Source: Dipylidium caninum (lineage: Eukaryota > Platyhelminthes > Cestoda > Cyclophyllidea > Dipylidiidae). From it: DNA of 64,000 nt. The notes below the pieces were generated by a model. The model was given only the letters and a program-made list of their open reading frames with translations. It did no database searches and was not told the origin of the DNA. A program made the position numbers and the translations under genes. Location of the stretch: assembly GCA_017562135.1 (NCBI GenBank), contig QEYB01000926.1, positions 806,001-870,000 of the forward strand, given 5' to 3'. Below, piece after piece: positions 25,728 to 38,296 of the stretch. The number at the start of each line of letters is the position of its first letter. Position 1 is the stretch's first letter.

Positions 25728-27113
25728 ATGGCTGGGAACTTTTGGCAGTGTTCGCATTAGTATGTTTCCCCATTTGTTTCATGTTTTTAGCTTAGAATGG
25801 CTATTAGATAGGCAGGATGTTTTGAAATGTCGTGCATCTGATCTGAAAAAACTGGGTTCAGAAGAAGAATATCAAAAAATTATGATATTCTTTACAGACG
25901 GTATTTCATTAAAATATTTACTCTCTCCGTTCAGTCATTCAGACATTTGGTAAGAGCGTAGAGGTGCGTCAACAGGTTATCGCGACGGCCTCTGTGTATT
26001 TTCGCCGATTTTATGGCAGGTAGGCTGCTCGAAAATTTATCAAAACTTAACTAGGACCTCCCTGAAATCTATTGACCCATGGTTAATGGCACCGTCTTGC
26101 CTTTTTCTGGCTTCCAAAGTCGAAGAGTATGGGGTTATTCAGCCGAAAAGCTTGATTGCTGCTTGCTCCAAAGTTGGTAATTAGTAATTATTGCTTACGG
26201 ACTTAGTAAATAGCCAGTATTCTAAGTATTTCAAGGACTATACATATCCATATCGTACGCATGATGTGTTCGAGTGTGAATTCATTCTAATGGAAGCCAT
26301 GGTATGGTTAATAATGTCATATCTTGCTGACGTGTAATTATGCCTGATTGTTTGTGGCTTTTTACTTACTCCTTCCTCAGGATTGTTCCCTCATTGTATT
26401 TCATCCTTATCGTCCGCTTCTGCAATTTTGTGACGATTTACGGCCCCAGTTACTTGACATGGCAGATGAACTCTTGTCACGTGCCTGGTACGCCCACATT
26501 TACTTTTATCGTAATTAGTATAAGACAATGATTTAGTTTCTTGAAACAACTTTATTCCTTTTTCAGGAGTATTGTGAATGACAGCCTTCGCACAGACCTC
26601 TGCCTTCACTATCCCCCTTACTTAATAGCACTGGGTTAGTGTAAATGTCACTATTTTTGCCATATCATTATGTTCGCAAATCATCTCCATCCTCGTTTTC
26701 AGGCTGTGTTCAGCTGGCATTGGTTAATTTAGCCAGAAATCCACCTGCTACTTCTGGTAGTGCCAACGATCATCACTCTTTATACTTCTCCCCTCAATCT
26801 ACCATTAATCCACTTGTAATCGCAGAACAGTGGTTTAGTGAGCTAAATGTTGATGCTGAGAAGGTATTTTTCATTGTCTCACGTTTGTACATGCGTTATT
26901 TTCTCTGGTTCTCTTATGAATTTTTCTTATAAACAGATACTAGAGGTTGTCCGACAATTACTGGCATTTTACGATCTTTTGGATCGCATGGATATTGAGA
27001 ACGAAATGCCAGTTATCTTGTTGCAAAAAATCCCCCGTCCGGTGGTTCAACAAGCATCTCAACAACAAGTCCAAGCTCAGAATCAACCCGGTGGCTCCAG
27101 GGGTTATCGATAG
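25728..27113 (+). CDS. CCNC: Cyclin C, regulatory subunit of the Mediator kinase module
   Basis: Partner of CDK8 in the Mediator kinase module, regulating RNA polymerase II transcription in the nucleus. Nine exons: 25728-25759, 25791-25900, 25935-26019, 26055-26183, 26214-26301, 26381-26487, 26567-26634, 26703-26863 and 26937-27113. The sum is 957 bases, exactly 319 codons (318 aa; human 283). Conserved marks are MAGNFWQCSHYLEWLLD, EEYQKIMIFFTD, RQQVIATASVYFRRFY, LKSIDPWLMAPSCLFLASKVEEYG, VFHPYRPLLQFCDDL and SIVNDSLRTDLCLHYPP. The first five exons are separated by introns of 30-35 bases. A candidate acceptor, GTTCTGTTGCTTAG, sits just upstream of the ATG. The last exon ends in a Gln-rich tail; the +1 frame then continues as a Gly/His/Pro-rich tail to 27231. 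The exon 4/5 junction is the least certain. Confidence 0.95.
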
Positions 27114-27483
27114 TGGAAACGGTGGTGGTGGGTGCACTGGACATCATAACAGGATGGGCCAGCCGCTGCCCCCGCATCATATGCCGCCTCCTCCCCACCC
27201 TCCACCCAATGCTGCGGGTGGACCTATGTGATTCTTTTCTAGTTTCCTTGTCTATGTCCTATTTATCAACCAGATCCATATTTTTTAACAAATTTTCCAA
27301 CTTTCTTTTCCCTTGTGTCATTTGGACTAGTTGATGACTTTCAGTGCGTCTATGTGTATGGGAATCAGGTCATGTGTTCATCATTGATCCAGAATTTTTT
27401 AAGCACCGTTCCTAACGTTGGGTGCAACTTTTGATCCGTTTAATTGGCATTAATTCTTTTATTTACTCACTTTCTTTTTCTTA

Positions 27484-30400
27484 ATGGAGCAAAATACTAC
27501 CTCTCGAGGTTGTAGAGAGGAAATCCTTACTGAAAATATCGGAAGGCACCGAGGTGCGATGAACACTCCCGTTTGGAAAGAATGTCAATGCAATAAATGT
27601 TTGGTAGCTATTCATGAACCCAAGGCATGGAATGTGGTCTTGAAAGAGATGGTACAGTTAAATGGTAAAGCTATCGAGCTGGGCGAGGTTATTGTGTGCA
27701 ATTCCAACGTTGAAGCAGTTCCTTCCCCGACAGAGACGTGGATGAGGGCTGGGAGTAGTATTATCCTTCCCATTGATCAAGTTTTGGCCAATCAGGTGGA
27801 ACGGGAGGATTTTGAACGAGTTGTCGCCACTACATTGCGTACAAACACATTGAATAATATAATTCAGAAGAAGAATTGCCTGTATAAAAGTTGCGGGTCA
27901 AAAGGACTAGTCGGGGCGACTTTGCTTGGAGGTCGAGATATTTGCCTTGATATCAATGTTGGTGTCGTCTCTCCGTCCTCTTCTGCGTCCCATTCCCCCA
28001 TCGATTTGGATATATTTATGCACGAGAAGTGTGTTGACACTCCGACTAGATTAATGCTAACTCTACAACCACGTGCCGATGGTACACTTCGTCTTCTACG
28101 TCGGAAGTATCTAAAACCTAGAGAGCGTTATGATAAGTCTTCGGGTTTTTTGACCTCCAAAGTTACCACCGACACCGCGTCTCAAATGCCTGAAACCGCG
28201 GTGACAATTTATAAAGTCGAGAGACCCACTTCGCGGAAATGCCGTGGAATGAGAGAAATGAGGGACTTGGACTCTAGCCAGGCGCCCGATGGAATTCCTT
28301 GTTCTCAGCTGTCGCCTCATCCCTCAAACGATTATAGAGTTGGTGACGATGACTTAACAATTTTGAGAAAACAATCTAATTCTAGTGCCCGATACAGCGT
28401 CGACAAACCCCAGAAGAGTGAGTCGAACACTAAACCAAAAGATGCTAGGAAGTTAATTTATTGTAAATCGCCGGAAGTTCGCCAAAGGAATTTGGGTGGA
28501 AGTGGCAATTTCTTCATGAATAGACGCATCGGCTCTCCTGCACATCAAGTTACTACTTGCGTCTCGCGAGGCGCTAAGATCAGTCCCATCTGTAAGGCCA
28601 AATCTGGCCCTGAGACATTTTGCGCTACTAATAAGAGAGGTCGGGTGGACGAAACACTCACAGCCTCTAATTTAAGTGGTGTCAACAAAAGTGGAAGTTT
28701 GACTACCTGCAATGTTGTAAATGGACGCCCTGTAGAAGCTGATTCAAGGTCAGGCGAGCAAGACGGTGCACCATGGTCTTACACCAGTCAGGGTCATTCT
28801 TGCACTGATGACCTGTCACTTCAGGTATTCCTCGATGCCGACTACGGTAGTGACGCGATCCCCATTGTCATGGGTCAGAAAGTGCGAGGTCGAAGCTTCA
28901 GAGCATCCACCGAGCAGAATGACTGTACAAGTAGTCCAGGCAGTTCAATACCATGTGGTATGACAGAGAAAAGGTTATTGACAAAGAAAGTTTTCCCCGG
29001 AACGAACATGTCCAAGAATGAGTCGAAAAAGACGACAAGAGGAAAATCCACCCTCTCCTTCTCTAAGTCCACCCTCAATGGTGTTTCAGCTAAAAAGGTC
29101 TCGGACAATAGATATGTTTTGACCAACAAAAAGACAGTCTCTGAATTTGGAACTGGTGGGGGTGGTCAAAGACAATCCAAACAGAGGAGCTCATCTATTA
29201 TAAAGGAGTCTGTATCTGTTGATATTCTAGAAGAGATAGTTCAAGAGTTGGTGGACGGTGTGGTGGATACTGCTCTTCGAACTGTCGATATTGAGGAGTG
29301 CTCCTTACAACCGGTCCACTTCGAGTCTGAGAGTTGTGACCAAATGCCACAGGCCAATGAGGAGGCCAGAGACAGCAAAACTATGAAGTTCATAGTGGAT
29401 CGTGGAAACGAAAAGAAACCAATAAGTTTTAATCTAACTCTACGCCTCCTTAATGATGCAAATCAGGCTGAATGTCCCACTGCATCAAGCTCCATAGATT
29501 ATCACGTGTTGCGGGCAGAGACAATACAACTTGTGCCTGAACGGGGATCCAGAGGGTCATCACAATCTGTCAAGTTGTCAGCGTTGGAGGCAGAAGAGGT
29601 GGCTAAATTTCTGGTAGATGATGCCCTTCACTCCGCGGTTGGCGTCTACTCACGCAGGTGCTCGACGTCATTGCAACTGGAGAACCCAGTAATGAGCAAA
29701 GAACAAGATTGTACAAAAATTACATCATTAATGGCTAGTGTGAACGGGAGGGAGAAGGCAGTACTTCGGGATGGAGTGGGTACTCACAAGGTGAGTGTAG
29801 GTAAGGAGATAGTGAAGGGCTCGTCGGCCTTACAACTGGCTTTTTCGGCGTCGTCAGAATTGGATGAAAGAAATTCTAGACCATCTCATGGCGCTGACTT
29901 GAAATGCTTGGCAAAGGGAAAGCGGCCTTGGAAAATTACAAGTGTTCGCCGGGCTTGAAGACTAAGGACAGGCCAGGTATACTGATCCAACTCCACGAAA
30001 CCCCGCCCAAATCACTCAAGATGCCACAGAGGGCGAAAATCCCCTGTGTCGCAAATGAGACCGGCAACAGAAACAAAATCACATTTGGAAGGGTTAAGAA
30101 GTTACATCAGATGCAGAATCAATGCGCATTTTCGAGTGAACCAACGGAAGGCGCCTCAGTTCCTTCCTCTGATTGTTTGAACCTTGATTCCACGGATAAT
30201 TGGGAGGAAATGAATAAAAATTCAAATTTCTCCACTCACCTAAGACAGGACTCATCCAACAGTGTCCTTGAGAGCCTGAATTCATCAATTCACCAACCCG
30301 ATTTGAACGAACAGGGAAATAATCCCAAGCCTTCCACATGCCATCGTATTGAACCCTCTTATACCACAGCCCAGGCAGTCTCCCCTCTCAGCAAATGACA

Positions 30401-30885
30401 CGTCGCAGAGGACCTCTAGCAGATATGACAGTATTAATTATTCCAAGAAAAACAGTTTGTCCACAGAAAAACCCCTCTCGCCCGTAGACGAGCCGCTTCA
30501 AGCGCTTGACCCCTGTAACTCTTGTCAGTGTGTTCATGAGATTAACTCCATTGAGGAATTCGAGGGGAACGAATGTTGTCGTGGCCAATCTCACTTTAAC
30601 AGCGCTGTTTCTCCAATGTCACCAAGTTGTCTAAAATCACTACCGACTAATATTACGTTGTCATGTCGACAAGAACCTGCGTCTAGAGACCAAGTTGATA
30701 CTCATTTGGAGAGAGATGCCCGTCGTGCGGAATGCCATTCATCGACGTTGACAACCAAAGCACCTCTGAGTTTGGACCAATCGCCACCAGTCTCAGAGAA
30801 GCCTACTCTAAATATTTGTCCTTTCAACTACGATAACTCAACCCAACATTTCGCCAACAACCACAAGTATGAAAAGGCGGAATAA
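27484..30885 (+). CDS. Giant unrecognised locus, block A: Ser/Lys-rich protein, three joined reading blocks
   Basis: I do not recognise this protein. An 824-codon open frame from the ATG at 27484 is followed by open frames 29904-30398 and 30349-30885, each in a new phase. Candidate introns restore the frame: 29942-29976 (35 bases) and 30346-30391 (46 bases, acceptor TCTCCCCTCTCAG). The joined product is about 1,100 aa. The N-terminal part is the most ordered-looking (a Cys-containing CQCNKCLVAIHEPKAW near residue 35). The rest is Ser-, Lys- and Thr-rich with no clear domain. Two amphipathic helices, at residues about 580-600 (bases 29221-29280) and about 703-720, have the hydrophobic spacing of PKA-anchoring helices. 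An open stretch continues in frame 2 to 31060 but could be reached only through a 22-base gap. It starts 370 bp after cyclin C on the same strand. It may be the 5' part of one gene with blocks B and C. Confidence 0.7.
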
Positions 30886-31734
30886 GAGACCGTCCCACAA
30901 TAATTCTTCCAATTACGAGATAATCGACAAGGCGACGTCTCCAATAGCCTCGAGGCTCATACGAGCCTCTAAAAGTCGGGCTACGGGGAGGCGCAGAAGA
31001 GTGGTGAGCTCGAGTAGAGCGTCAGTCGGAGCAACTCTCTCCTCACCTAACCAAGATTAGATCCCCATCGCGTTCAACGGTCTGCCGTGGCGCACCGCTT
31101 AGGTCAACGATAATGCGATCGAAATTACGAGATAACACGGAAATTCACCACTAAGTTAAACGTTTTTTATGATACAATGTGGGTTATTTTCTTTTTCTGC
31201 ATCTCTTAATTAAGTGGAGGTGGAAGGCTGACAACTTTGAGTTATTTTAATTTTTAACCCCCTTGGCAGGGCCGCAAGTGAAAGACGACATCTTGACGAG
31301 GCGAGGCTATTCCTGCATGTTTTTTTTAATCCTCTTAACTTCTCTGTACGTGTGCTATTGCGCTTGAAATAAAATTGCGACTTTTAACCCGAGTTAATGT
31401 ATTTTATTCAAGACGCACGACAGTGAGGAGCGCAGAGATGGCGAAGTGGAAAAATAAACTTGGCTATGGCCTAAAGCATCCAAGTCGCAATTGAAGTCGT
31501 AAATGTCGATCATCCTCAATCATCACTTTGACAACTCGCTTTATTTCACCTTAGGGGTTTGCATTCGCCTGCTACTTGACTATCGAGGCAAATTCGTCGT
31601 CTCGTTCAGGTTGTTTGCCCGACATGATTGAGGCCCGAGCGCAATTAAACAAAAAAACTTTTAACTTACTTTGCACTCCAGGGTATATTTATCAGTTTGG
31701 AAAAAATGATGTCGGCTTTGAAGATAACTATAAA

Positions 31735-32858
31735 AAAGTGCTATCTTTCGCAGTATTTATTATTTTCAATCAAAGTTATATTCATTCGCATCTAAGACTT
31801 CCTGTCAACAAATCATCAAGTTGCCTACATTCTGAAAAACTCTGCTTTTATTTACTTAACATTCAAGGTCTTTTACCACATCATCTTGGTCATTTTACAC
31901 GCCTTCTTGAACATGATTCGTAACCATGAAACAGGTAATAATCGGTCAGTGAAATATCGGGTGAATGCTGAGGATGCGGTGAAATTGCACATTGTAGAGA
32001 AGCTAAGTTGACAAAAGTAGTTGAAGTTTAGTGCGGTCGTAATTCAGTGTTGTCGAGCAGTAACGTAGGGCCGTGCCGATTGAGCAATGCTCGCTAGTTT
32101 TTTCTAAATTTCATCTCTCGCATGACATCAGGTAAAGGCAGGGCAAAAGGGTACCGCCAATGTTGTGATTTCGTCTGGCTGTAGGAGGGAAGGAAGGAGG
32201 GGAGGAAAAAGCATCACTCATTGAGCATTCCACCATACGCTAAATATCGCCCTTTCGATGAGATTTCGGCTTAGCTCTCTGTCCTTGTGTTGTATTCTCC
32301 GCTAACCATCCACTTGCCCCTTTTGATCATCAGACAAAAGCCACTTTTCATCGCACGTGACTATCGTGTATTGCGAAGAAGGCAACGAAGATGCGCACTT
32401 GTTCTCTCGGTCGCTCGATCATCTGAGGTTGTGTCTGTTGTTGGAACAGCCAGCGCAGAGGAGTCCACTCTGTTTCTCTATTCATTGTACAACTAGTTGT
32501 GGGTGGAGCGGATTCCACCGTCGTCCCCAATTTCCCCAATTCCCCTAATTCCCCCAATTCATCCTCGTCATCATCACCACGAGCCGATGGTCCTCCTCGA
32601 ACCTCCTTGATGATAATAAAATCGCCAAAAAGGAATTTGCGGGACAAGCGTTGAGCATTCCTCTTTCATTGGTAGATCCATCTGCTAATGCCTCAATAAT
32701 GCTGCTCGACGGATGTTGAGCTGCGGCATGATTGAATTTGAACTCGTAAGAGAATAGTGGGTGAAAATCGCCCTTGTTTCCATCTGGTATCGGAGAATAA
32801 TAAAATAAAATTGCGATAGAAATGCAATAAGTCTAACGAAATGGGGAAGAGTGATCCC
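31735..32858 (-). mobile_element. Mariner relic (lineage 2), direct copy 1
   Basis: A 1.12-kb unit repeated in direct orientation at 38887-39996, nearly identical. On the minus strand, with frame changes, it reads as mariner transposase. There is an EFKFNHAAAQ...DGSTNER stretch near 32660-32745, a GDF...EVRGGPS stretch near 32590-32615, and IVTCDEKW at 32341-32364, the D-containing catalytic motif. A KPKSHRKGDI/MVEC stretch near 32230-32280 is like the conserved LHPKKVMVTIWW region. Stops and frame changes make it non-coding. Terminal inverted repeats were not recognised, so the limits are those of shared similarity with copy 2. Confidence 0.82.
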
Positions 32859-34460
32859 CTTAACTGTTATCGCTAAGACTTTCACTCGAATGTTACAATA
32901 TATCCCTCTCAATCGGAGCTAAAAACACTCATCAGAAATATGGTTTCATAGTTTCCAACCTACTAATATAGCTTTAAGGGTACTTAATTTTGATGTAATT
33001 TACACTCTCTGCTTATACGTGCGCGTACACTTTAAGTCAAGTCTTTTGGAGACTATCTCAGCGTGTCCTGCCCAGTCGTGTCGTATTTCCTTATTCGGGG
33101 ACGTGCGTGGAAGTGGTGGATTCGAGTTGGGAGTTATCCTCCTCCCTCCTCTCCTCCCGCCCCTCCAAGATAAGGTCTCCGACGCGTTAGTGGCTTTCTT
33201 AGTATACACTCAATAGCGTTGCACCTCTCAAATCAAGTCTACTGCGACTCGGGATTTGGCTGTCACCCAATCCTTCTTTCGCAATAACCGCATCTCCCAT
33301 TAAAGTGGTTCGCTCGATGTAATAGAGACCTATGCGCAACTACTTTTGAGCAGATACACAATCTCAGGCTGTAGTTACGCGTGCACTTGTTGTAACTTCA
33401 TTTGGGAGGCTCAAAGTCAACACCCACGGACCAGTCGTTTCATTTGGCTCTTTTCGGTGTCCTCCGAGGCCATCTTGGGCAGAGGCGTGTATTTACGATT
33501 GTAGACGCTATAGACGGACTCGAAAATTAATCACGATATGGAAGTAGAGTGGGTGAGTACGTGAGAATAAGTTGAGCTTCGAGAGGACTGAGGAGCAAAG
33601 TGAGAGACGCAGAGGATGGGGGTGCTGAAAAGAACAAGCTGTAAACACAGTCATGTGAGATCCACTGTGCATCGTCCCACGAGCGAGGATGACAATGTTG
33701 TAACTCCCATCCGAGGGAGAGTTGAATGAGAAAAAAATGCGAAACTGAAAAAAACCGAAATGATCGAGTGATTTACACCATGTGATACGTCATTGAAGGG
33801 TGTTTACTCGAGGTTGGAGGCGAGATGTGGTTCGACACTGCTCACACCACGCCTTGAAGTTGACCTCCTTGCCCATAAGTGTTCAGTGGCATATAAAGTC
33901 GAAACGAGGTAGACAAAAATGGAGCATTACTTTGCAAAACTCGTTAAATGTGACTAGCACTTACGTCAAGCGATCGATTTGACTTAGAATGATTAAATCG
34001 TGTTGAGGATTTTATTAAGATTTTGCTCCACCTGTTTGGGGAAAGGAAGGAAGAAGTTCACGCTACTGCAGTTATACTCGACGCCGACTTCCTGAAATAT
34101 ACATTTTCAATGAATGTATACAAATGATCATCGGAGAGGGGAGGGCGAAGCCAAGACAGATGAGGGAGAGAGATTAATTTCGATGGACGAGGTTGGACGG
34201 GAAGGTGAGTGATACGCTTGCTGCTGCAGTTTCCAACAATTCTCTCGTCCTCTAGACTACCTCAAACTTACAAAATCAACGTGACAGAAGCATCCACGTG
34301 CTGTTGGCGATGATGTTGATGTTAATCAATAGGCGTTACACGTGTGTGTGTGTGTTGGAGTAGAAGGTGTCATCTTGTCGTTCCCGTGTTTCTCCACGAT
34401 GGTATCCCCAGGTATCTTGAGGGTTTTAGCTATCTACATGCCGTCTAGCTAAGTGAAGCC
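32859..34460. other. Intron or intergenic stretch before block B
   Basis: No supported exon in about 1.6 kb. It includes a short GT run near 34341-34355. A plausible splice acceptor, TGCCGTCTAG, lies immediately before the open frame of block B at about 34449, directly after an in-frame TAG. That suggests block B begins as an internal exon, or that its ATG at 34461 is a start. Confidence 0.4.
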
Positions 34461-37400
34461 ATGTCACGCTCAACGTATACGTGGAGGAGTGGCGCATCCC
34501 AGAGTAGTAAAAAATCTGGTGTGTGTGGTAGAAGTCCGTCGGCTGCCAGGTCTCACAATCTACTAAAATCGTGCACAAAAACCCTCAGATCTCCTTCGCG
34601 CAGTCCGGCTATTAAGTCGGAAAAGCGAATTTCACAACCTCGTGCCTTTGGTGGCAGTTCGACATGCAAAGATCTGCATTCAAACCAAGAAAACCTGTTC
34701 TCACGGATGAAAAAGGTAAAGGCGAAGAAAACGATACGAAAGACCGCTTTTAACCGACGGCCACCTAAGAAGACGGTAACTTCGTTAAGCTTAACAAAAC
34801 AACGGCTAGATGAACCGAAAGTCTACCGTGAAACTGTAGTCCACGAGTCGGGGGTTGAAAAGGGCGAGTTTCGGAATATTCCCAAGATACTCGTGACTCT
34901 GGTTGAAAGTGAAAGCTGGCAGTCGTCTTCCGGTACCACCCAGAGAGAGGTGTTCTTTTCCCAGAGTGGCGATTCTGCCGAAACTCACGCCGAGGCTGGC
35001 GGAATATAGATGAAACCATTGTTTCATCACAGATGTCAGATACACTAGACAGTGAGGAATGCATCACCGACTCACTGAAAGACTCTAAGTTGAGAGGTCG
35101 TTCGGGACAATTGGATTGTCTGCGACAGGCAGTTCAGGAGTGTAAAGTTGGTGTAGATTTGTGGGATGGCAATGAAACTAGAAAGGACCATCAATTCTCG
35201 GGCCAAAATAACACAAAATATTTGAATCCACTCTACCAAAGTGCTAAAAGAAGTTTACCAACCCCCTTAGATGAAGTGACCACTTTGATCACTTCAGACG
35301 ACAACATCAGCCTCCTGCCGGCAAATACCGGTGGTGAAACGTCTCGCAGTGGACAGCCACAGATAACTCAACCCTCCACCTCGTGGAGGGTTGGGGAGGA
35401 GAAGATGACGATCTCGATTAAAGGAAGTACTTGTCCTAAGTACACCCGAAAACTGGGATCTAAACCGCTTCCTAATCTCCTCCCATCTCGTGTATGTAAG
35501 AAATATGTCAAAGACAAGCATACTTTCATATCGGGAGAGAAGCAACCGCATTTAATAGTTGATGCCTCGAGTGACAATGAAGTGACAAAGGTGACTTATG
35601 CTTGCCAGAGTCACCAGTCGGAGAATGAGGATGATAAAGAGACGAAAGAAAGAGAGGCCAGGGAGTCGAGTGGATCCGTAAATCGGGTGGTCATTTCAAA
35701 GGCAACACGGACACAGACTACCTTGACGGTGAAGAGAGAAGTCGAGGTAGACGTCAACATTGAATATCACAGAGTGGATCACGAGCCATCCACAGTAGGT
35801 AGTTTGTCGACTCTGCCGCCATTCACCTTGCCAGAACATTGCACCTACTTAGACGGTTTAATCAGAGACGACAGTCCTAACATCGTCTGTTCCACCACTC
35901 AAAAGGCGGCTATAGCGGGAGTGTCGACAATGAAAAAAGGGCGAGATAAGCTCACTCCACCGAATAACATGGCCTTAATGCAAGGGAAGGAGATCCTGAA
36001 ACCAGAAATAGGCGAGAATACATGTGGGGAAGAGAGACGCAAACTTGTGAATGATCCTGTCTCAATATTGATACCCACCAAGGGGACAAATGAAATGACA
36101 ACTGGCCGAGCTCACAGGGAACTAAGCGAGAGCGCACGTACACTTCAAAAAGTGTCTCATGGCCAAAACATGAACTGGGGTAAAGCTGGAGACCTGATGG
36201 AAACTCAGGGCCAGAAGATCTTGAAGACCCACGATTGGAATTGCACCATCCTGTCGGAGAGCTCAGACATCGCCTGCTATACCGCTTGTCTGGCGAGAAA
36301 AAAGTATCTTTCATCGGTGGCAGCTCCCACACTCTCGCCATCGGGCGAGATTATCTTCTTCAATACCACCAATTTTAATCAATGGAGTCAGTCTGATGAA
36401 TCAATTCACACCGCCATGGATAAGCGACCAGTACACCAAAAGGTCAAAGCCACACAACAATCATCGCGTGAAGCAGTTCTCGTATATCTGAAGAAGGCAG
36501 TAGCGATGGGAAACGTTGAAATGTCAATGCCGCGTAATACGCGGGTGTCAGGGGATATAAAGACTCGCAAATGGGCCGAAACTCCAAATTCTGGGGCAGC
36601 AGTTAACCCAATCTCCTCGAACAATTCGCTCAGAACAGACTTAGAAACCACCCTTTCTTCTGGTCAAAATGCTCTCTTTCCCATCAACGTCGCAAACGCT
36701 TCAGGCAGCCTCAACTCCCTACCGACTGAACCAACTCTACCAATGGTGCCAAAACCGGTTTCACTAACGTCGATCTCCTCGTTTGAGACTGAGGAATGCA
36801 TATCAAACCGACGGGAGAACACAATTGACTTGGTGAAGGAGGCTGCAAAGGCTGTTGGTGAGAAGATGTTGGGAAATACCCATTCGAGTTCGCCACGAAG
36901 TCTGGTGGTGGAGGCTGTAAATAGCAGAGATGTAGACTTGCTGAATCAGAGCTCTGTGGAGGTTTACTATGACATAAGTCCGTGCATGGACCCTTCTAGG
37001 CTAAAAAATGAGAGAGGTGTGTCAGCTGAAATCCAAGTTTCACTAGGTGAAGAGACGGACTTACGTCGGGCGACAGAGGTGGAGACTCTAGTAGAGAACT
37101 CCTTAATGGGAACTGCTTCGTTAGGACGGGATGTGCAAATTATCAGAACTCAAAGGCCAGATTTGGAAAAGAGGGAGAAAGAGCGAAGGAAGATGGTTCA
37201 CTCTCCTCAAGGAGACCAGCAGAAACCCATGGCGATTAGAAGTCCGGCAACTAAAAGGAAGAACACCAGAAAAATTCCTGTCATGCGTTTACCAGTCTTA
37301 AGTTTGAGTGGCATATCACCGGAGAGAGTTCCACATATAATTGGAGAGTACTCGAACTCCTCCACAGATTCAATTAATTGCGCCAGAGGAATGAAGAAGG

Positions 37401-38296
37401 AGGTCACCTCCTTCATTGACCGGTCACCAGTGGCATTAAACTTCATTTCGACCCCAAAAACACAGCACCAAATGTTTGAAAAACACCTCAAACAGATCCA
37501 GCGTCCACCAACATGGAACCATACGGTGTTCACCGCTCCCAAACACGTGCTCCTTGACTATAGGCGAATTCATAGACGGCAAGCGGTGGCCTACGGAAAG
37601 AAAGTCCACCAATTGTCAGCAACCCGCCTACTCAATGGGAATAACAGCGCCTCTGTGGAAACCTCGTGTCGAAAGGCGCCTCGTCGGTGTTTCAGATATA
37701 TCCTGCCAGAAGCTGATGGCGCGTGTCACAAATATTGGCAACCGCTTGAGAAAGTGGACGAAGTCAAATTTCCCAACCACGCATCCCACCTCTCGTATAC
37801 AAGCGACCTATATTTGTTCACCAATGTGAGTAGATGTGAGCGGGAAAGTGCATACCGAAAACAGGTGACTGAGCTCTCATGCACTCTGTTGGAAGTTGAA
37901 TTAAGAGGTTCACCACGGGTTGAAGCCGTTTCCCCAATAGCGGGTGTAAGATGCTGCAATCCAATTTGTGAGTGTGCAGATCAGATGCCCGGATCAAATA
38001 TTCGCTCAACAGTTCGTGATGTTTGGGCAGTTGCTCCACAACAGACAGAAGAAGTTAATGATGACACCACTTACTGGCCCGATCTACTAAAAATTGGAGA
38101 ACTTTCATCTATCCTCGACGACTGGGAATCGGCGACTGGAGAGATTTTACCTCCTCGCCTTCTATCAAATACTATACACCTGCGGAGACGTTGCCAGGAT
38201 GGAGTAATGAGTGGGCAGAGAGCTTGGGCTTTCACAATTTCTTTTGATTTTGCTGTTATTTCCGAGAAAAAAGGGCACCTTAAAGGAGTTGAGTGA
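34461..38296 (+). CDS. Giant unrecognised locus, block B: about 1,270-codon Ser/Thr/Lys-rich block
   Basis: Not recognised. The open frame 34461-35009 continues into 35033-38296 in another phase. A 32-base candidate intron at 34933-34964 (gtacca...ttcttttcccag) joins them, giving ...ESESWQSSSEWRFCRNSRRGW..., and then the 1,087-codon frame runs without interruption. The start is basic and Ser-rich (MSRSTYTWRSG, RSPSRSPAIKSEKR), like a nuclear or cytoskeletal linker, and the rest is disordered-looking. An amphipathic DLVKEAAKAVGEKML segment is at about 36827-36870. The frame may leave by a phase-0 donor GGAgtaatg near 38205 rather than reach its stop at 38296; that donor is in phase with the acceptor at 40271 of block C. 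Whether A, B and C form one gene is inference from orientation, style and phase. Confidence 0.65.

Noticed and set aside
34336..34356. GT dinucleotide run
   Set aside because: Short simple repeat with no visible link to a feature.
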